Shown here: one piece after another, positions 1-8,207 of the stretch
Layout: every line of letters begins with the position of its first letter
Position numbering within the stretch: the first letter of the stretch is position 1
DNA from: Amycolatopsis suaedae
GTDB taxonomy: Bacteria > Actinomycetota > Actinomycetes > Mycobacteriales > Pseudonocardiaceae
Assembly: GCF_004214935.1 (NCBI RefSeq)
Contig: NZ_SFCC01000001.1
Span: 62,001 to 126,000, forward strand
Direction: 5' to 3'
DNA length: 64,000 nucleotides
Translations under genes and position numbers: made by a program
The notes under the pieces: model-generated
What the model was told of the DNA's origin: nothing
The model's database searches: none
Seen by the model: the letters and a program-made list of their open reading frames with translations, nothing else

Positions 1-1406
1 GGCTCAAGCACCGCTACCTCGACCTGCGCCGCAACGGCCCGGCCCGTGCCATGCGCCTGCGCAGCGAGATCAACCGCGCCGCCCGCGAGGTGCTGCACGC
101 GCAGGGCTTCGTCGAGGTCGAGACCCCGACCATGACCCGGTCCACACCAGAGGGCGCGCGTGACTTCGTGGTGCCCGCCCGGCTGCGGCCCGGCTCCTGG
201 TACGCCCTGCCGCAGTCGCCGCAGCTGTTCAAGCAGCTGCTGATGGTCGGCGGCCTGGAGCGGTACTACCAGATCGCCCGCTGCTACCGCGACGAGGACT
301 TCCGCGCCGACCGGCAGCCGGAGTTCACCCAGCTCGACATCGAGATGAGCTTCGTCGAGCAGGACGACGTGATCGCGCTCGGCGAGGACATCGTGACCGC
401 GCTGTGGCGGCTGATCGACGTCGAGCTGCCCAGGCCGTTCCGCCGGATCACCCACGCCGAGGCCATGGCCAAGTACGGCTCGGACAAGCCGGACCTGCGC
501 TTCGACCTCGAGATCACCGAGCTGACCGAGTACTTCGCCGACACGCCGTTCCGGGTGTTCCAGGCTCCCTACGTCGGCGCCGTGGTGATGGCGGGCGGCG
601 CCGACCAGCCCCGCCGCACACTGGACGCCTGGCAGGAGTTCGCCAAGCAGCGCGGCCACCGCGGCCTTGCCTACGTGCTGTTCGCCGAGGACGGCACGCT
701 CGGTGGCCCGGTCGCCAAGAACCTGTCCGAGGCCGAGCGCGCTGGCCTGGCCGAGGCGACCGGCGCCAAGCCGGGCGACTGCGTGTTCTTCGCCGCAGGC
801 AAGCCCGCCGACGCCCGCGCCCTGCTCGGCGCCACCCGCGTCGAGATCGGCCACCGGCTCGGCCTGATCGACCCGGACGCCTGGTCGCTGGTGTGGGTCG
901 TGGACTTCCCGATGTTCGTCAGCACCGAGGAGTCCGACGACGTCGCCGTGGGCAGCGGCAAGTGGAACGCGCTGCACCACGCGTTCACCTCGCCCACCCC
1001 GGAGTGGATCGACAAGCTGGAACAGGACCCGGGCAACGCGCTGGCCTACGCCTACGACATCGTCTGCAACGGCAACGAGATCGGCGGCGGGTCCATCCGT
1101 ATCCACCAGAGCGACCTGCAGAAGCGGGTGTTCGACCTGATGGGCCTGTCCGCCGAGGAGGCCCAGGAGAAGTTCGGCTTCCTGCTCGACGCCTTCCAGT
1201 ACGGCCCGCCGCCGCACGGCGGCATCGCGTTCGGCTGGGACCGGATCGCCATGCTGCTGTCCGGTTCCGAGTCGCTGCGGGACGTCATCGCGTTCCCGAA
1301 GACCGGCGGCGGGTACGACCCGCTCACCGGTGCGCCCGCGCCGATCACCGCGGAGCAGCGCAAGGAGGCGGGCGTCGACGCCAAGCCGGAAACCAAGCCG
1401 GCGTAA
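1..1406 (+). CDS. aspS: Aspartate--tRNA ligase (5' end outside window)
   Basis: Class II aminoacyl-tRNA synthetase that charges tRNA with aspartate in the cytoplasm. The frame is open from base 3, upstream of the first ATG at 51, and reads KHRYLDLRR, the conserved segment just after the N-terminal anticodon-binding domain of AspRS. That domain is therefore cut off by the window edge and the ATG at 51 is internal. Class II motif 2 is seen as [18 protein letters not shown] and motif 3 as [14 protein letters not shown] near the C-terminus, with the bacterial insertion (GAD) domain between them. Whether it is discriminating or not cannot be judged without the N-terminus. The next gene starts 4 bases after the TAA stop. 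Confidence 0.97.
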   Translation, partial: LKHRYLDLRRNGPARAMRLRSEINRAAREVLHAQGFVEVETPTMTRSTPEGARDFVVPARLRPGSWYALPQSPQLFKQLLMVGGLERYYQIARCYRDEDFRADRQPEFTQLDIEMSFVEQDDVIALGEDIVTALWRLIDVELPRPFRRITHAEAMAKYGSDKPDLRFDLEITELTEYFADTPFRVFQAPYVGAVVMAGGADQPRRTLDAWQEFAKQRGHRGLAYVLFAEDGTLGGPVAKNLSEAERAGLAEATGAKPGDCVFFAAGKPADARALLGATRVEIGHRLGLIDPDAWSLVWVVDFPMFVSTEESDDVAVGSGKWNALHHAFTSPTPEWIDKLEQDPGNALAYAYDIVCNGNEIGGGSIRIHQSDLQKRVFDLMGLSAEEAQEKFGFLLDAFQYGPPPHGGIAFGWDRIAMLLSGSESLRDVIAFPKTGGGYDPLTGAPAPITAEQRKEAGVDAKPETKPA

Positions 1407-1409
1407 GCG

Positions 1410-2351
1410 ATGCTGCACCTGCGGGCGGTGTCGCCGCCCGACCGGACCGCCGAGGTCATCGAACTGCTGCGGGGGCACCGGGGCGCCACCCACCTGGTGG
1501 TGATCCCCGGTGCCGCCGTGGAGCCGGCCGGTGACGTGATCGAGGCCGACGTCGCCAGGGAAGCCGCCGACGAGATCATCGAGTCGCTGTGCCTGCTCGA
1601 CCTCGACCACACCGGCGGCATCACACTGGAGGTCATCGACACCGCGCTGTCCGACGCGGCCGACCGGGCCGAGGAGGACGCGCCGGGCGAGGGCGCCGAC
1701 GCGGTGGTGTGGCAGGAACTGCTGGGCCGCACCGGTGACGAGTCGCGGCTCAACGTCACGTTCCTGACATTCCTTGTCATCGCGTGCCTGCTGGCCGCGG
1801 TCGGCGTCGTCACCGACTCCCCGGTCACGATCGTCGGTGCCATGGTCGTCGGCCCGGAGTTCGGCCCGCTCGCCGCGATCGCCGTCGGGCTGGTGCTGCG
1901 CCGGTGGGACCTGGTCGGCCGGGCGACGGTCGCGCTGGCCGTCGGGTTCCCGGTCGCCATGGCGATCACCGCCGGGGCCTCGGCACTGGCCGAGTCCACC
2001 GGTCTGCTCGACGTGGCCGCCCTCGCCGGGGAACACCAGGTGGATTTCGTGTTCGACGTGGGGCCGTATTCGTTCATCGTGGCGCTGCTGGCCGGAGCCG
2101 CCGGCATGCTGTCGATGACGTCGGCGAAGTCGGCGGCGCTGGTGGGTGTGTTCATCTCGGTGACCACCGTGCCCGCCGCCGGGTATGCCGCGGTGGCGGC
2201 GATTCTCGGCCAGTGGGAAAAGGTGGGTTACTCCACCCTCCAGCTGCTGGTCAACCTGGTCGGCATCGTGCTGGCCGCCGCGACGGTTTTGTTGTTGCGC
2301 CGTCGAAAGCAACGGAACGCGGCGACGGAACGTCCACTCTCACGCGGATAA
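1410..2351 (+). CDS. DUF389 family integral membrane protein
   Basis: 313 residues. The N-terminal about 110 residues are soluble and acidic. From about residue 118 come several hydrophobic helices, with the motif VTDSPVTIVGAMVVGPEFGP typical of the DUF389 (TIGR00341-like) family between the first two. A short basic tail (RRRKQRN) ends the protein. The family's biochemical function is not established; a transporter-like or sensory membrane role is usually guessed. ATG at 1410 lies 4 bases after aspS, so the two are probably cotranscribed. No frameshift or truncation is seen. Confidence 0.85.
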   Translation: MLHLRAVSPPDRTAEVIELLRGHRGATHLVVIPGAAVEPAGDVIEADVAREAADEIIESLCLLDLDHTGGITLEVIDTALSDAADRAEEDAPGEGADAVVWQELLGRTGDESRLNVTFLTFLVIACLLAAVGVVTDSPVTIVGAMVVGPEFGPLAAIAVGLVLRRWDLVGRATVALAVGFPVAMAITAGASALAESTGLLDVAALAGEHQVDFVFDVGPYSFIVALLAGAAGMLSMTSAKSAALVGVFISVTTVPAAGYAAVAAILGQWEKVGYSTLQLLVNLVGIVLAAATVLLLRRRKQRNAATERPLSRG

Positions 2352-2370
2352 TTGAGTAGGGTCGGGGACA

Positions 2371-3588
2371 ATGACTGTGGACACGTCTGAAGACGGAAGT
2401 GACTCGGCAGCCAGGCGATCCGTAGGAACCACCATCGGATGCCCGAGCGTCGACGAGGCGGTCAGCGCGGGTGAGGCGGTGCTCGCCCACCGGTTCGGCA
2501 GTGCGATCACGCTGGTCGAGCCCGAGGATCTGGCCGGAAGCGGCCCGGCGACGGTGGTGCGGGCCAAGGTGGCGACGTCACCGTTCGCGCTGCCGCGCAC
2601 GCTGGTCATCAAGTGCTATCCACCGGCGCCGGACGGCGCCGAGCCGTCGACGATCGACCCCTTCGCGCAGGAGGCGGTCAGCTATCAGCTGTTCACCGCA
2701 CTCCCGCAGGAGGAGCGGGTCTGCCCGGAGCTGCTCGCGCACAGCAGCGAGCACCGGGTACTGGTGATCGACGACCTGGGCAGGGCACCGACGCTGGAGG
2801 ACACCCTCTACCGCTCCGACGCCCGGGCGGCCGAACGGGCCCTGCTGTCCTGGGCGCGGGTGCTGGGCAAGCTGCACGCCAGCACCGCCGGCCGGGAGGC
2901 CGACTTCAACGCGCTGCTGCGCAGGCTCGGCCGGAGGGTGCACGGCGAGGACACCGGTTTCGTCGTCGCGACCGCACAACTTCCCGCGCTGCTGGAGGAC
3001 GTCCTCGGCGTCGCCACGCCGGACTCCGTGCGGGCCAGGGTCGACGCCGTCGCCGAGCAGGCCCGGTCGGCGCGGTACCGGGCGTTCAGCCCGGTCGACC
3101 TGTCGCCGGACAACAACCTGGTGACCGGAAGCGGGGTGCGGTTCCTCGACTTCGAGCGCGGCCGGGTACGCAGTGCCCTGGTCGACGCGGCCTGCCTGCG
3201 GGTGCCGTTCATCTCCGCGGAGCAGCCGCTGGCGCTGCCGGTCGGGATGAGCGAGGCGATGATCGCGGCGTGGCGCGCGGAGGTCGCCGGCGTGTGGCCC
3301 GCGCTGGTCGACGACGACCTGCTGTCGGCGCACCTGCTGGACTCGCAGCTGCTGCGGGTGTGGCTGGCGACCTGGGAGTCGCTGCCCAGGGTGCTCGCGG
3401 GCGGGGCCGGCGCCGCGGCGCCGACCGGCCGCGCCGCCGCGCTGGTGACCTGGTGGGCCGACCTGGCCACGCACGCCGAACGGGCCGGGTTGACCGACGT
3501 CGCCGAGCACGCCGGGCTGGTCGCCGGGACGCTCGACGCCCGCTACGGTCCCGGCCTGCGGCTGGCCCTGTACCCCGCCTTCCGATAG
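2371..3588 (+). CDS. Phosphotransferase-like (APH/kinase fold) protein
   Basis: 405 residues with the layout of aminoglycoside-phosphotransferase-type kinases. A lysine sits in an N-lobe strand (LVIKCY, about residue 88), VLVIDDLG forms the hinge, a catalytic-loop-like FSPVDLSPDNNLV follows about residue 240, and FLDFE replaces the usual DFD metal site. The catalytic HxD is replaced by SPVD, so activity and substrate are uncertain; a small-molecule kinase is the best guess. ATG at 2371 follows GGGG at a usable distance. It lies 19 bases after the DUF389 gene on the same strand. Confidence 0.6.
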   Translation: MTVDTSEDGSDSAARRSVGTTIGCPSVDEAVSAGEAVLAHRFGSAITLVEPEDLAGSGPATVVRAKVATSPFALPRTLVIKCYPPAPDGAEPSTIDPFAQEAVSYQLFTALPQEERVCPELLAHSSEHRVLVIDDLGRAPTLEDTLYRSDARAAERALLSWARVLGKLHASTAGREADFNALLRRLGRRVHGEDTGFVVATAQLPALLEDVLGVATPDSVRARVDAVAEQARSARYRAFSPVDLSPDNNLVTGSGVRFLDFERGRVRSALVDAACLRVPFISAEQPLALPVGMSEAMIAAWRAEVAGVWPALVDDDLLSAHLLDSQLLRVWLATWESLPRVLAGGAGAAAPTGRAAALVTWWADLATHAERAGLTDVAEHAGLVAGTLDARYGPGLRLALYPAFR

Positions 3589-3635
3589 TTAGCCGAGCCG
3601 TCCCCGGCTGGTCACTCAGGCATCACCGCCGGTGA

Positions 3636-4469
3636 GTGTGCGTGCCCGATCGTCAGCACGTGACCGTGCTGCGTGAAGAAGCAACCCCAGTCGTCACCAC
3701 CCCCGTTCCCGTGCGCCGGCTCGCCGTCCTGGGCGATTCGACCGCCGTCGGTCTCGGCGATCCGCTGCCCGGCGGTGGCTGGCGTGGGGTGGGTCCGCTG
3801 GTCGCCGACGCGCTGGACGTACCGGCCGACGGCTACCTGAACGCGTCGTTCACCGGCGCCCGGATGCGGTGCGTGCTCGATGACCAGCTGCCCGCCGTGC
3901 TGCGGCAGCGGCCGGACGTCGCGCTCGTCGTCGTCGGGATGAACGACACGCTGCGCTCGGACTTCGACGCGGCCGCGATGGCCGCCGACCTGGACGCCGT
4001 GGTGACCCAGCTGACCGCGATCGGGACGCTGGTCGTCCCGGTGCGGTTCCACGACCACGGCAAGGTCTTCCGGCTGCCCGGCGCGCTCTACCGGGCACTG
4101 CGCTCGCGGATCGACGAGCTGAACGCGGCGATCGACTCGGTCGTCGCGGCGCGCGGGGTGCCCTGCCTGGACCTCATGGCGATCCCCGGCGCCTACGAGC
4201 TGAGCACCTGGAGCGTGGACCGGCTGCACCCGTCCGAACTCGGGCATCGCTTGCTGGCCAAGGGATTCACCGACATCATCGCGGCGGCTGGCCGGGACGT
4301 GCCGCGGCCGGTGAGCCTGGTCTGCTCGGGCGGCGTCCGGCCGAGCACGGCCCAGCACGTGGCGTGGCTCGTCGTGAAGGGCATTCCCTGGCTGTGGCGC
4401 CGGGGCAGTGATCTGGTCCCCTACGCGGTGAGCATCATCCTGCGCTCGGCGTGGGAGGCGCGCCGCTGA
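3636..4469 (+). CDS. SGNH/GDSL-type hydrolase
   Basis: Up to 277 residues. Block I is LGDSTAVGLGD (nucleophile Ser), block III is VVGMNDTLR (Asn of the oxyanion hole), and block V is DRLHPSELGH (catalytic Asp and His). No signal peptide is visible, so an intracellular esterase or acyl hydrolase is likely; the substrate is unknown. GTG at 3636 is the longest option. GTG at 3657 or 3663 would remove about ten poorly conserved residues and is equally possible. The 3' end overlaps the convergent gene at 4435 by 35 bases. Confidence 0.8.
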   Translation: MCVPDRQHVTVLREEATPVVTTPVPVRRLAVLGDSTAVGLGDPLPGGGWRGVGPLVADALDVPADGYLNASFTGARMRCVLDDQLPAVLRQRPDVALVVVGMNDTLRSDFDAAAMAADLDAVVTQLTAIGTLVVPVRFHDHGKVFRLPGALYRALRSRIDELNAAIDSVVAARGVPCLDLMAIPGAYELSTWSVDRLHPSELGHRLLAKGFTDIIAAAGRDVPRPVSLVCSGGVRPSTAQHVAWLVVKGIPWLWRRGSDLVPYAVSIILRSAWEARR

Positions 4470-5538
4470 GCAGCCGCGGGCGCAGCTCCAGCCACTGTGC
4501 CAGGGTGCGGGCGAGTTCGGCCGATTCGAGGTGTGGCAGGCAGTCCCGCAACGCGTGGAGCTGATCGCGCAGCCGCCGGGACAGCCGGATGTCGCCGGGG
4601 GACAACGCCTGCCCGCCGGCCAGTCCGCGCCCCTCGTCGAGTGCAGGCGCGGTCGCCAGCCACCGCCGGACCAGCTCGTCCATGGTGGGCAGGGCCGCCA
4701 CGTCCCGCGGGTGGCTCAGCCGCCAGCCGGCGAGGTTGACCGCCGCCTGCCCGGGCGGGTCGATCCCGCGGTCACCGGCGTCGGCGTCCAGCGCGATCCG
4801 CAGCCGCGTCCACGACGGCGGGCCGTCGTGGCTCTCGTTGCCGACGGTCAGCCGCAGGAAGTCCCACCACAGCACGCGGTCCGGGCCCGCGCCGGGCTGG
4901 TGGTCGTCGAGCCAGTCCGCCCGGCGAGCCGCGGGGACGCCGAGCAGGGACTCGGCGTACCGGCGGAACTCCTGCCGCTGGCCGCCGAAGCGCTGCTGTG
5001 CCTTGAGCGTTTCCTTCCGGCCCGCGCCGCCGAGCATCTTGACCACCGTGCCGGGCGGGCCCCAGTCCGCCTCGTCCGGCGAGCCGACGACCAGTGCGGA
5101 CAGCGGCACGCCGGGTACCCAGTGCTCGCTCCACGCGGGGTCGTGCCACCGGGTGGCGCTGTCCATGGTGAACCCGCGTGCCTCCACCGCCGACCGCAGG
5201 TCGGCGATGTCGAGCCGTTCGCGGAACCGGCCGTGGCGGCGCCGCAGCACCGGGCCCACGATGCGCCGCCTGTGCAGGCGGCCGCGGCCGGTGAGCCGGT
5301 GGTTCTGCGTGCCGTAGTGGGTCGCCTCCCAGTCGCCGGACGCGTGCCGGATCCAGCCGATCTCGACCAGGCCGTAGCCGCTCAGCGCATAGGTGTGCTC
5401 CGATCCGGCGGGGGCGTGCTGCTCGTAGAGCCGGCCGTCGCCCAGCACGTCCTGGACGGTGGCGAGGTCGCTGGTGTGGTCGATCCCCAGCACCGTTCCG
5501 GTGATCGCCAGCCCGGCGAAGAAGTCCAGCTCGGTCAC
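4435..5538 (-). CDS. Conserved-looking protein of unknown function
   Basis: 367 residues from GTG at 5538 (TELDFFAGLAITGTVLG), preceded by GAAG. The open frame extends upstream, but only through arginine/proline-rich shadow sequence overlapping the phosphoesterase. I do not recognise the family. The N-terminal about 70 residues look like a compact alpha/beta domain, and the rest is Arg/Trp/Leu-rich with no membrane segment, signal peptide or metal motif. Codon use matches its neighbours. It lies 14 bases downstream of the phosphoesterase and is probably in its transcription unit. Confidence 0.7.
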   Translation of the reverse strand: MTELDFFAGLAITGTVLGIDHTSDLATVQDVLGDGRLYEQHAPAGSEHTYALSGYGLVEIGWIRHASGDWEATHYGTQNHRLTGRGRLHRRRIVGPVLRRRHGRFRERLDIADLRSAVEARGFTMDSATRWHDPAWSEHWVPGVPLSALVVGSPDEADWGPPGTVVKMLGGAGRKETLKAQQRFGGQRQEFRRYAESLLGVPAARRADWLDDHQPGAGPDRVLWWDFLRLTVGNESHDGPPSWTRLRIALDADAGDRGIDPPGQAAVNLAGWRLSHPRDVAALPTMDELVRRWLATAPALDEGRGLAGGQALSPGDIRLSRRLRDQLHALRDCLPHLESAELARTLAQWLELRPRLLSGAPPTPSAG

Positions 5539-5552
5539 CGCGACATCTTCGC

Positions 5553-6287
5553 CTACCGCGCCCTGGGGGCGAACACGCCGTGGGCCTCGCGGTCGGAGGC
5601 GGGGGAGCGGACGAAGAAGTCCACCCACCGCTCGACGTCCGGGTAACCCGAGGTGTCCACTATGGACCGGCAGGCCGCCTCAGCGTCGAACTCGGTGCGG
5701 CGCAACCGGATCTCGCCGCCGGACAGCAGCGCCCAGCACGCGCCGGTGCTGCCGTAGGGCATGCCGACACTGCCCGGGTTGACCACCGTCCTGCGGTCGA
5801 CGAGCCGGGCGAACGGCATGTGGGTGTGGCCGCAGACCACCGTGCGAACCTCGTCCGGCACACCGGCGAGGACCTCGGCCCACCGCTCGTAGGAGCTGTC
5901 CACGAGCACGATCTCCTCGTCGTCACGGGGAGTGGCGTGGCAGAACAGGGTGTCACCGAGGCGGACGGTGGTGGGCAGGCCGGCCAGCAGCTCGACCTGG
6001 TGCGGCCGCAGCCGCGCAGCGGCCCATGGCGCGATCGGGTCGGGGATCGCGGTGTCGCCGCCGCTGGCCAGCGTGACCAGCTCGCGGTCGGCGTTGCCGC
6101 GGACCCAGACGGCCCGCTCGCCCAGCGAGACCAGCAGGTCGAGGGTGGGGCCGGGCTGCGGCCCGGCCGCCAGGTCGCCGGTGAGCACGACGCGGTCGGC
6201 CGCGGCGACGTCGGGTTCGGCGAGAACCGCCTCCAGCGCGGGCAGCACCCCGTGAATGTCGGACAGGACGGCGACACGCTCGGTCAT
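5553..6287 (-). CDS. YfcE/MJ0936-type metallophosphoesterase
   Basis: 244 residues of the calcineurin-like phosphoesterase fold. Metal-binding motifs in order: [29 protein letters not shown] and a final NPGSVG, the pattern of the small YfcE-like phosphodiesterases. It should hydrolyse phosphodiester or phosphomonoester bonds with two divalent metals; the substrate cannot be deduced. Start chosen at ATG 6287 ([12 protein letters not shown]) because the 19 residues upstream are shadow sequence. Divergent from rarA, which begins about 90 bases away. Confidence 0.88.
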   Translation of the reverse strand: MTERVAVLSDIHGVLPALEAVLAEPDVAAADRVVLTGDLAAGPQPGPTLDLLVSLGERAVWVRGNADRELVTLASGGDTAIPDPIAPWAAARLRPHQVELLAGLPTTVRLGDTLFCHATPRDDEEIVLVDSSYERWAEVLAGVPDEVRTVVCGHTHMPFARLVDRRTVVNPGSVGMPYGSTGACWALLSGGEIRLRRTEFDAEAACRSIVDTSGYPDVERWVDFFVRSPASDREAHGVFAPRAR

Positions 6288-6376
6288 CGGCTCAGCCTGC
6301 CGCGTGGCGCACCGCCGGGCCAGTGGTGTTCGCGGCCAGCGCACGCACCGTCGGTGGGGGCGGTTACCGTGAGGTG

Positions 6377-7744
6377 GTGCAGCAGGACGAGCTCTTCACG
6401 GTGAACCCCGACGTCGGCCCGCCACCGGACGAGCCGGAGGCGCCGAGGGAGATCGCGGTGCCGCCGGGGTCGCCGCTGGCCGTGCGGATGCGGCCGCGCA
6501 CGCTGGACGAGGTCGTCGGGCAGCAGCACCTGCTCGGTGAGGGCGCCCCGCTGCGGCGGCTGGTGGAGGGCGCCGCTCCGGCGTCGGTGCTGCTCTACGG
6601 CCCGCCCGGCACCGGCAAGACCACGCTGGCCAACCTGGTGTCCACGGCCACCGGGCGCCGGTTCGTGGCGTTGTCGGCGCTGTCGGCCGGGGTGAAGGAG
6701 GTCCGCGGGGTCATCGAGGAGGCCCGGCGGCGCCGCCGGTACAACGCCGAGAACACGGTGCTGTTCATCGACGAGGTGCATCGGTTCTCCAAGACCCAGC
6801 AGGACGCGCTGCTGGGCGCGGTCGAGGACCGCACGGTGCTGCTGGTGGCCGCGACCACGGAGAACCCCTCGTTCTCCGTCGTCTCGCCGCTGCTGTCCCG
6901 GTCGCTGGTGCTGCAACTGCGGCCGCTGACCGACGACGACGTGCGGGAGCTGATCGACCGGGCGCTGGCCGACGAGCGCGGGCTGGCCGGTGAGCTGGAG
7001 CTGACCGGCGACGCCCGCGCCCACCTGGTGCGGCTGGCCTCCGGCGACGCGCGGCGGGCGCTGACCGCGCTGGAGGCCGCGGCCGACGCGGCGTCGGCCA
7101 CCGAGGCGAAGACCATCGACCTGCCCACCGTCGAGTCCACTGTGGACAAGGCGGCGGTGCGGTACGACCGGGACGGCGACCAGCACTACGACGTCATCTC
7201 GGCGTTCATCAAGTCCATCCGCGGCTCCGACGTCGACGCGGCACTGCACTACCTGGCTCGGATGATCGAGGCGGGGGAGGACCCGCGGTTCCTCGCGCGG
7301 CGGCTGGTGGTGCACGCCAGCGAGGACATCGGGATGGCCGACCCGACGGCGCTGCAGTCGGCGGTGGCGGCAGCGCACGCGGTGCAGTTCATCGGCATGC
7401 CGGAGGGCAGGCTCGCGCTGGCGCAGGCCACCATCCACCTGGCCACCGCACCCAAGTCGAACGCGGTGATCACCGGCATCGACGGGGCGCTGGCCGACGT
7501 GCGGGCAGGCCGTATCGGTACCGTGCCGCCGCACCTGCGCGACGGTCACTACGCCGGTGCGGAGAAGCTGGGGCACGCGCAGGGCTACCGCTACCCGCAC
7601 AACGTGCCGGAGGGCGTGCTGGCGCAGCAGTACCCGCCGGACGGCCTGGTCGGGGTCGACTACTACGAGCCCACCCAGCGGGGTGCCGAGCGCACCCTCG
7701 CCGAGCGGGTCCCGAAGCTGCGCCGCACGATCCGCGGCGGCTGA
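6377..7744 (+). CDS. rarA: Replication-associated recombination protein A (RarA/MgsA AAA+ ATPase)
   Basis: About 455 residues. Walker A is [13 protein letters not shown], Walker B is [10 protein letters not shown], sensor 1 is [11 protein letters not shown], and the C-terminal oligomerisation domain contains [10 protein letters not shown]. These are characteristic of RarA/MgsA/WRNIP1, which acts at stalled replication forks. GTG at 6377 ([11 protein letters not shown]) is preferred; GTG at 6374 is adjacent and equally usable, while the frame upstream is not conserved in character. It carries the in-frame TCCACTGTGGAC motif at 7136. A hairpin at 7760-7782 probably ends the transcript. Confidence 0.93.
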   Translation: MQQDELFTVNPDVGPPPDEPEAPREIAVPPGSPLAVRMRPRTLDEVVGQQHLLGEGAPLRRLVEGAAPASVLLYGPPGTGKTTLANLVSTATGRRFVALSALSAGVKEVRGVIEEARRRRRYNAENTVLFIDEVHRFSKTQQDALLGAVEDRTVLLVAATTENPSFSVVSPLLSRSLVLQLRPLTDDDVRELIDRALADERGLAGELELTGDARAHLVRLASGDARRALTALEAAADAASATEAKTIDLPTVESTVDKAAVRYDRDGDQHYDVISAFIKSIRGSDVDAALHYLARMIEAGEDPRFLARRLVVHASEDIGMADPTALQSAVAAAHAVQFIGMPEGRLALAQATIHLATAPKSNAVITGIDGALADVRAGRIGTVPPHLRDGHYAGAEKLGHAQGYRYPHNVPEGVLAQQYPPDGLVGVDYYEPTQRGAERTLAERVPKLRRTIRGG

Positions 7745-7759
7745 CCCCGGGCTGACTTT

Positions 7760-7782
7760 GCCGTGAAGGGGGCCCTCACGGC
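7760..7782 (+). terminator. rarA 3' hairpin
   Basis: GCCGTGA pairs with TCACGGC around a G/C-rich loop, starting 16 bases after the rarA stop. There is no U-tract, as is common in high-GC actinomycetes. The core GTGAAGG...CCCTCAC resembles a diverged copy of the palindromic repeat found complete at 18654-18706. Confidence 0.6.
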
Positions 7783-7793
7783 ATCAGACAGCA

Positions 7794-8119
7794 AGGCCCC
7801 GGCACAGTCCGGTCGCGGGCAGGCGGGGTGGCTGGTCTCGAGCGTGGAACTCGTGTACCGGAACGCAGAAGTCGCGGTCCTGAACGCAGAACTCGCGTGC
7901 GCGAGCGCAGAACTCACGATGTGGACGCCGGTTCTCACGTGATGCCGGTCGCCCGCGTGAACGGCCCGTTCGCGCGAGTCGTACGTTCTGGGGCGCGAGT
8001 CGTAGGTTCTGACGCGCGAGTTGTCCGTTCCGGACCCGCGAGTTGCACGTTCCCGCCTACCCGGTCCCACTGCCCGGCACGCTTGTTCCAGATCGCGAGA
8101 CCCAGCCCGTGCTCGCGTG
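7794..8119 (+). repeat. Long dispersed intergenic repeat, copy 1
   Basis: Starts with AGGCCCCGGCACAGTCCGG. It contains about four left-arm units with core GAACTCGCG, then the conserved block AACTCACGATGTGGACGCC (inside 7907-7929), a spacer, and about four right-arm units with core CGCGAGTYG..CGTTC. Units repeat at about 21 bp. It ends near CCAGATCGCGAGACC. Clearly homologous along its length to 54338-54640 (same orientation) and to 31046-31291 (inverted). Confidence 0.85.
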
Positions 8120-8207
8120 CCCGGCAGGGTCCCAGCCTGTGAACCCAACCTCACGCCAGGTATCCGGCCCCACGCGGACTGTATAACGACCTATACGGTG
8201 TGGCCGT

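Larger units (their letters stand above)
7745..8207. other. Convergent intergenic gap filled by repeats
   Basis: 463 bases between the converging rarA and phospholipase genes. It holds the rarA terminator hairpin (7760-7782) and copy 1 of the long dispersed repeat (about 7794-8119). The remaining bases up to the phospholipase stop include a loose inverted repeat ACTGTATA/TATACGGT near 8178-8198. Open frames crossing it on either strand are low-complexity Arg/Ser/Thr sequence with no family likeness, and none was called as a gene. Confidence 0.7.

Noticed and set aside
51..53. ATG as the start of aspS
   Set aside because: The frame is open to the window edge and already encodes the conserved KHRYLDLRR segment before this ATG.
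7850..8060. CRISPR-like array in the 21-bp unit region
   Set aside because: Units are contiguous and degenerate with no unique spacers, and the two arrays are inverted relative to each other. No cas genes are present.
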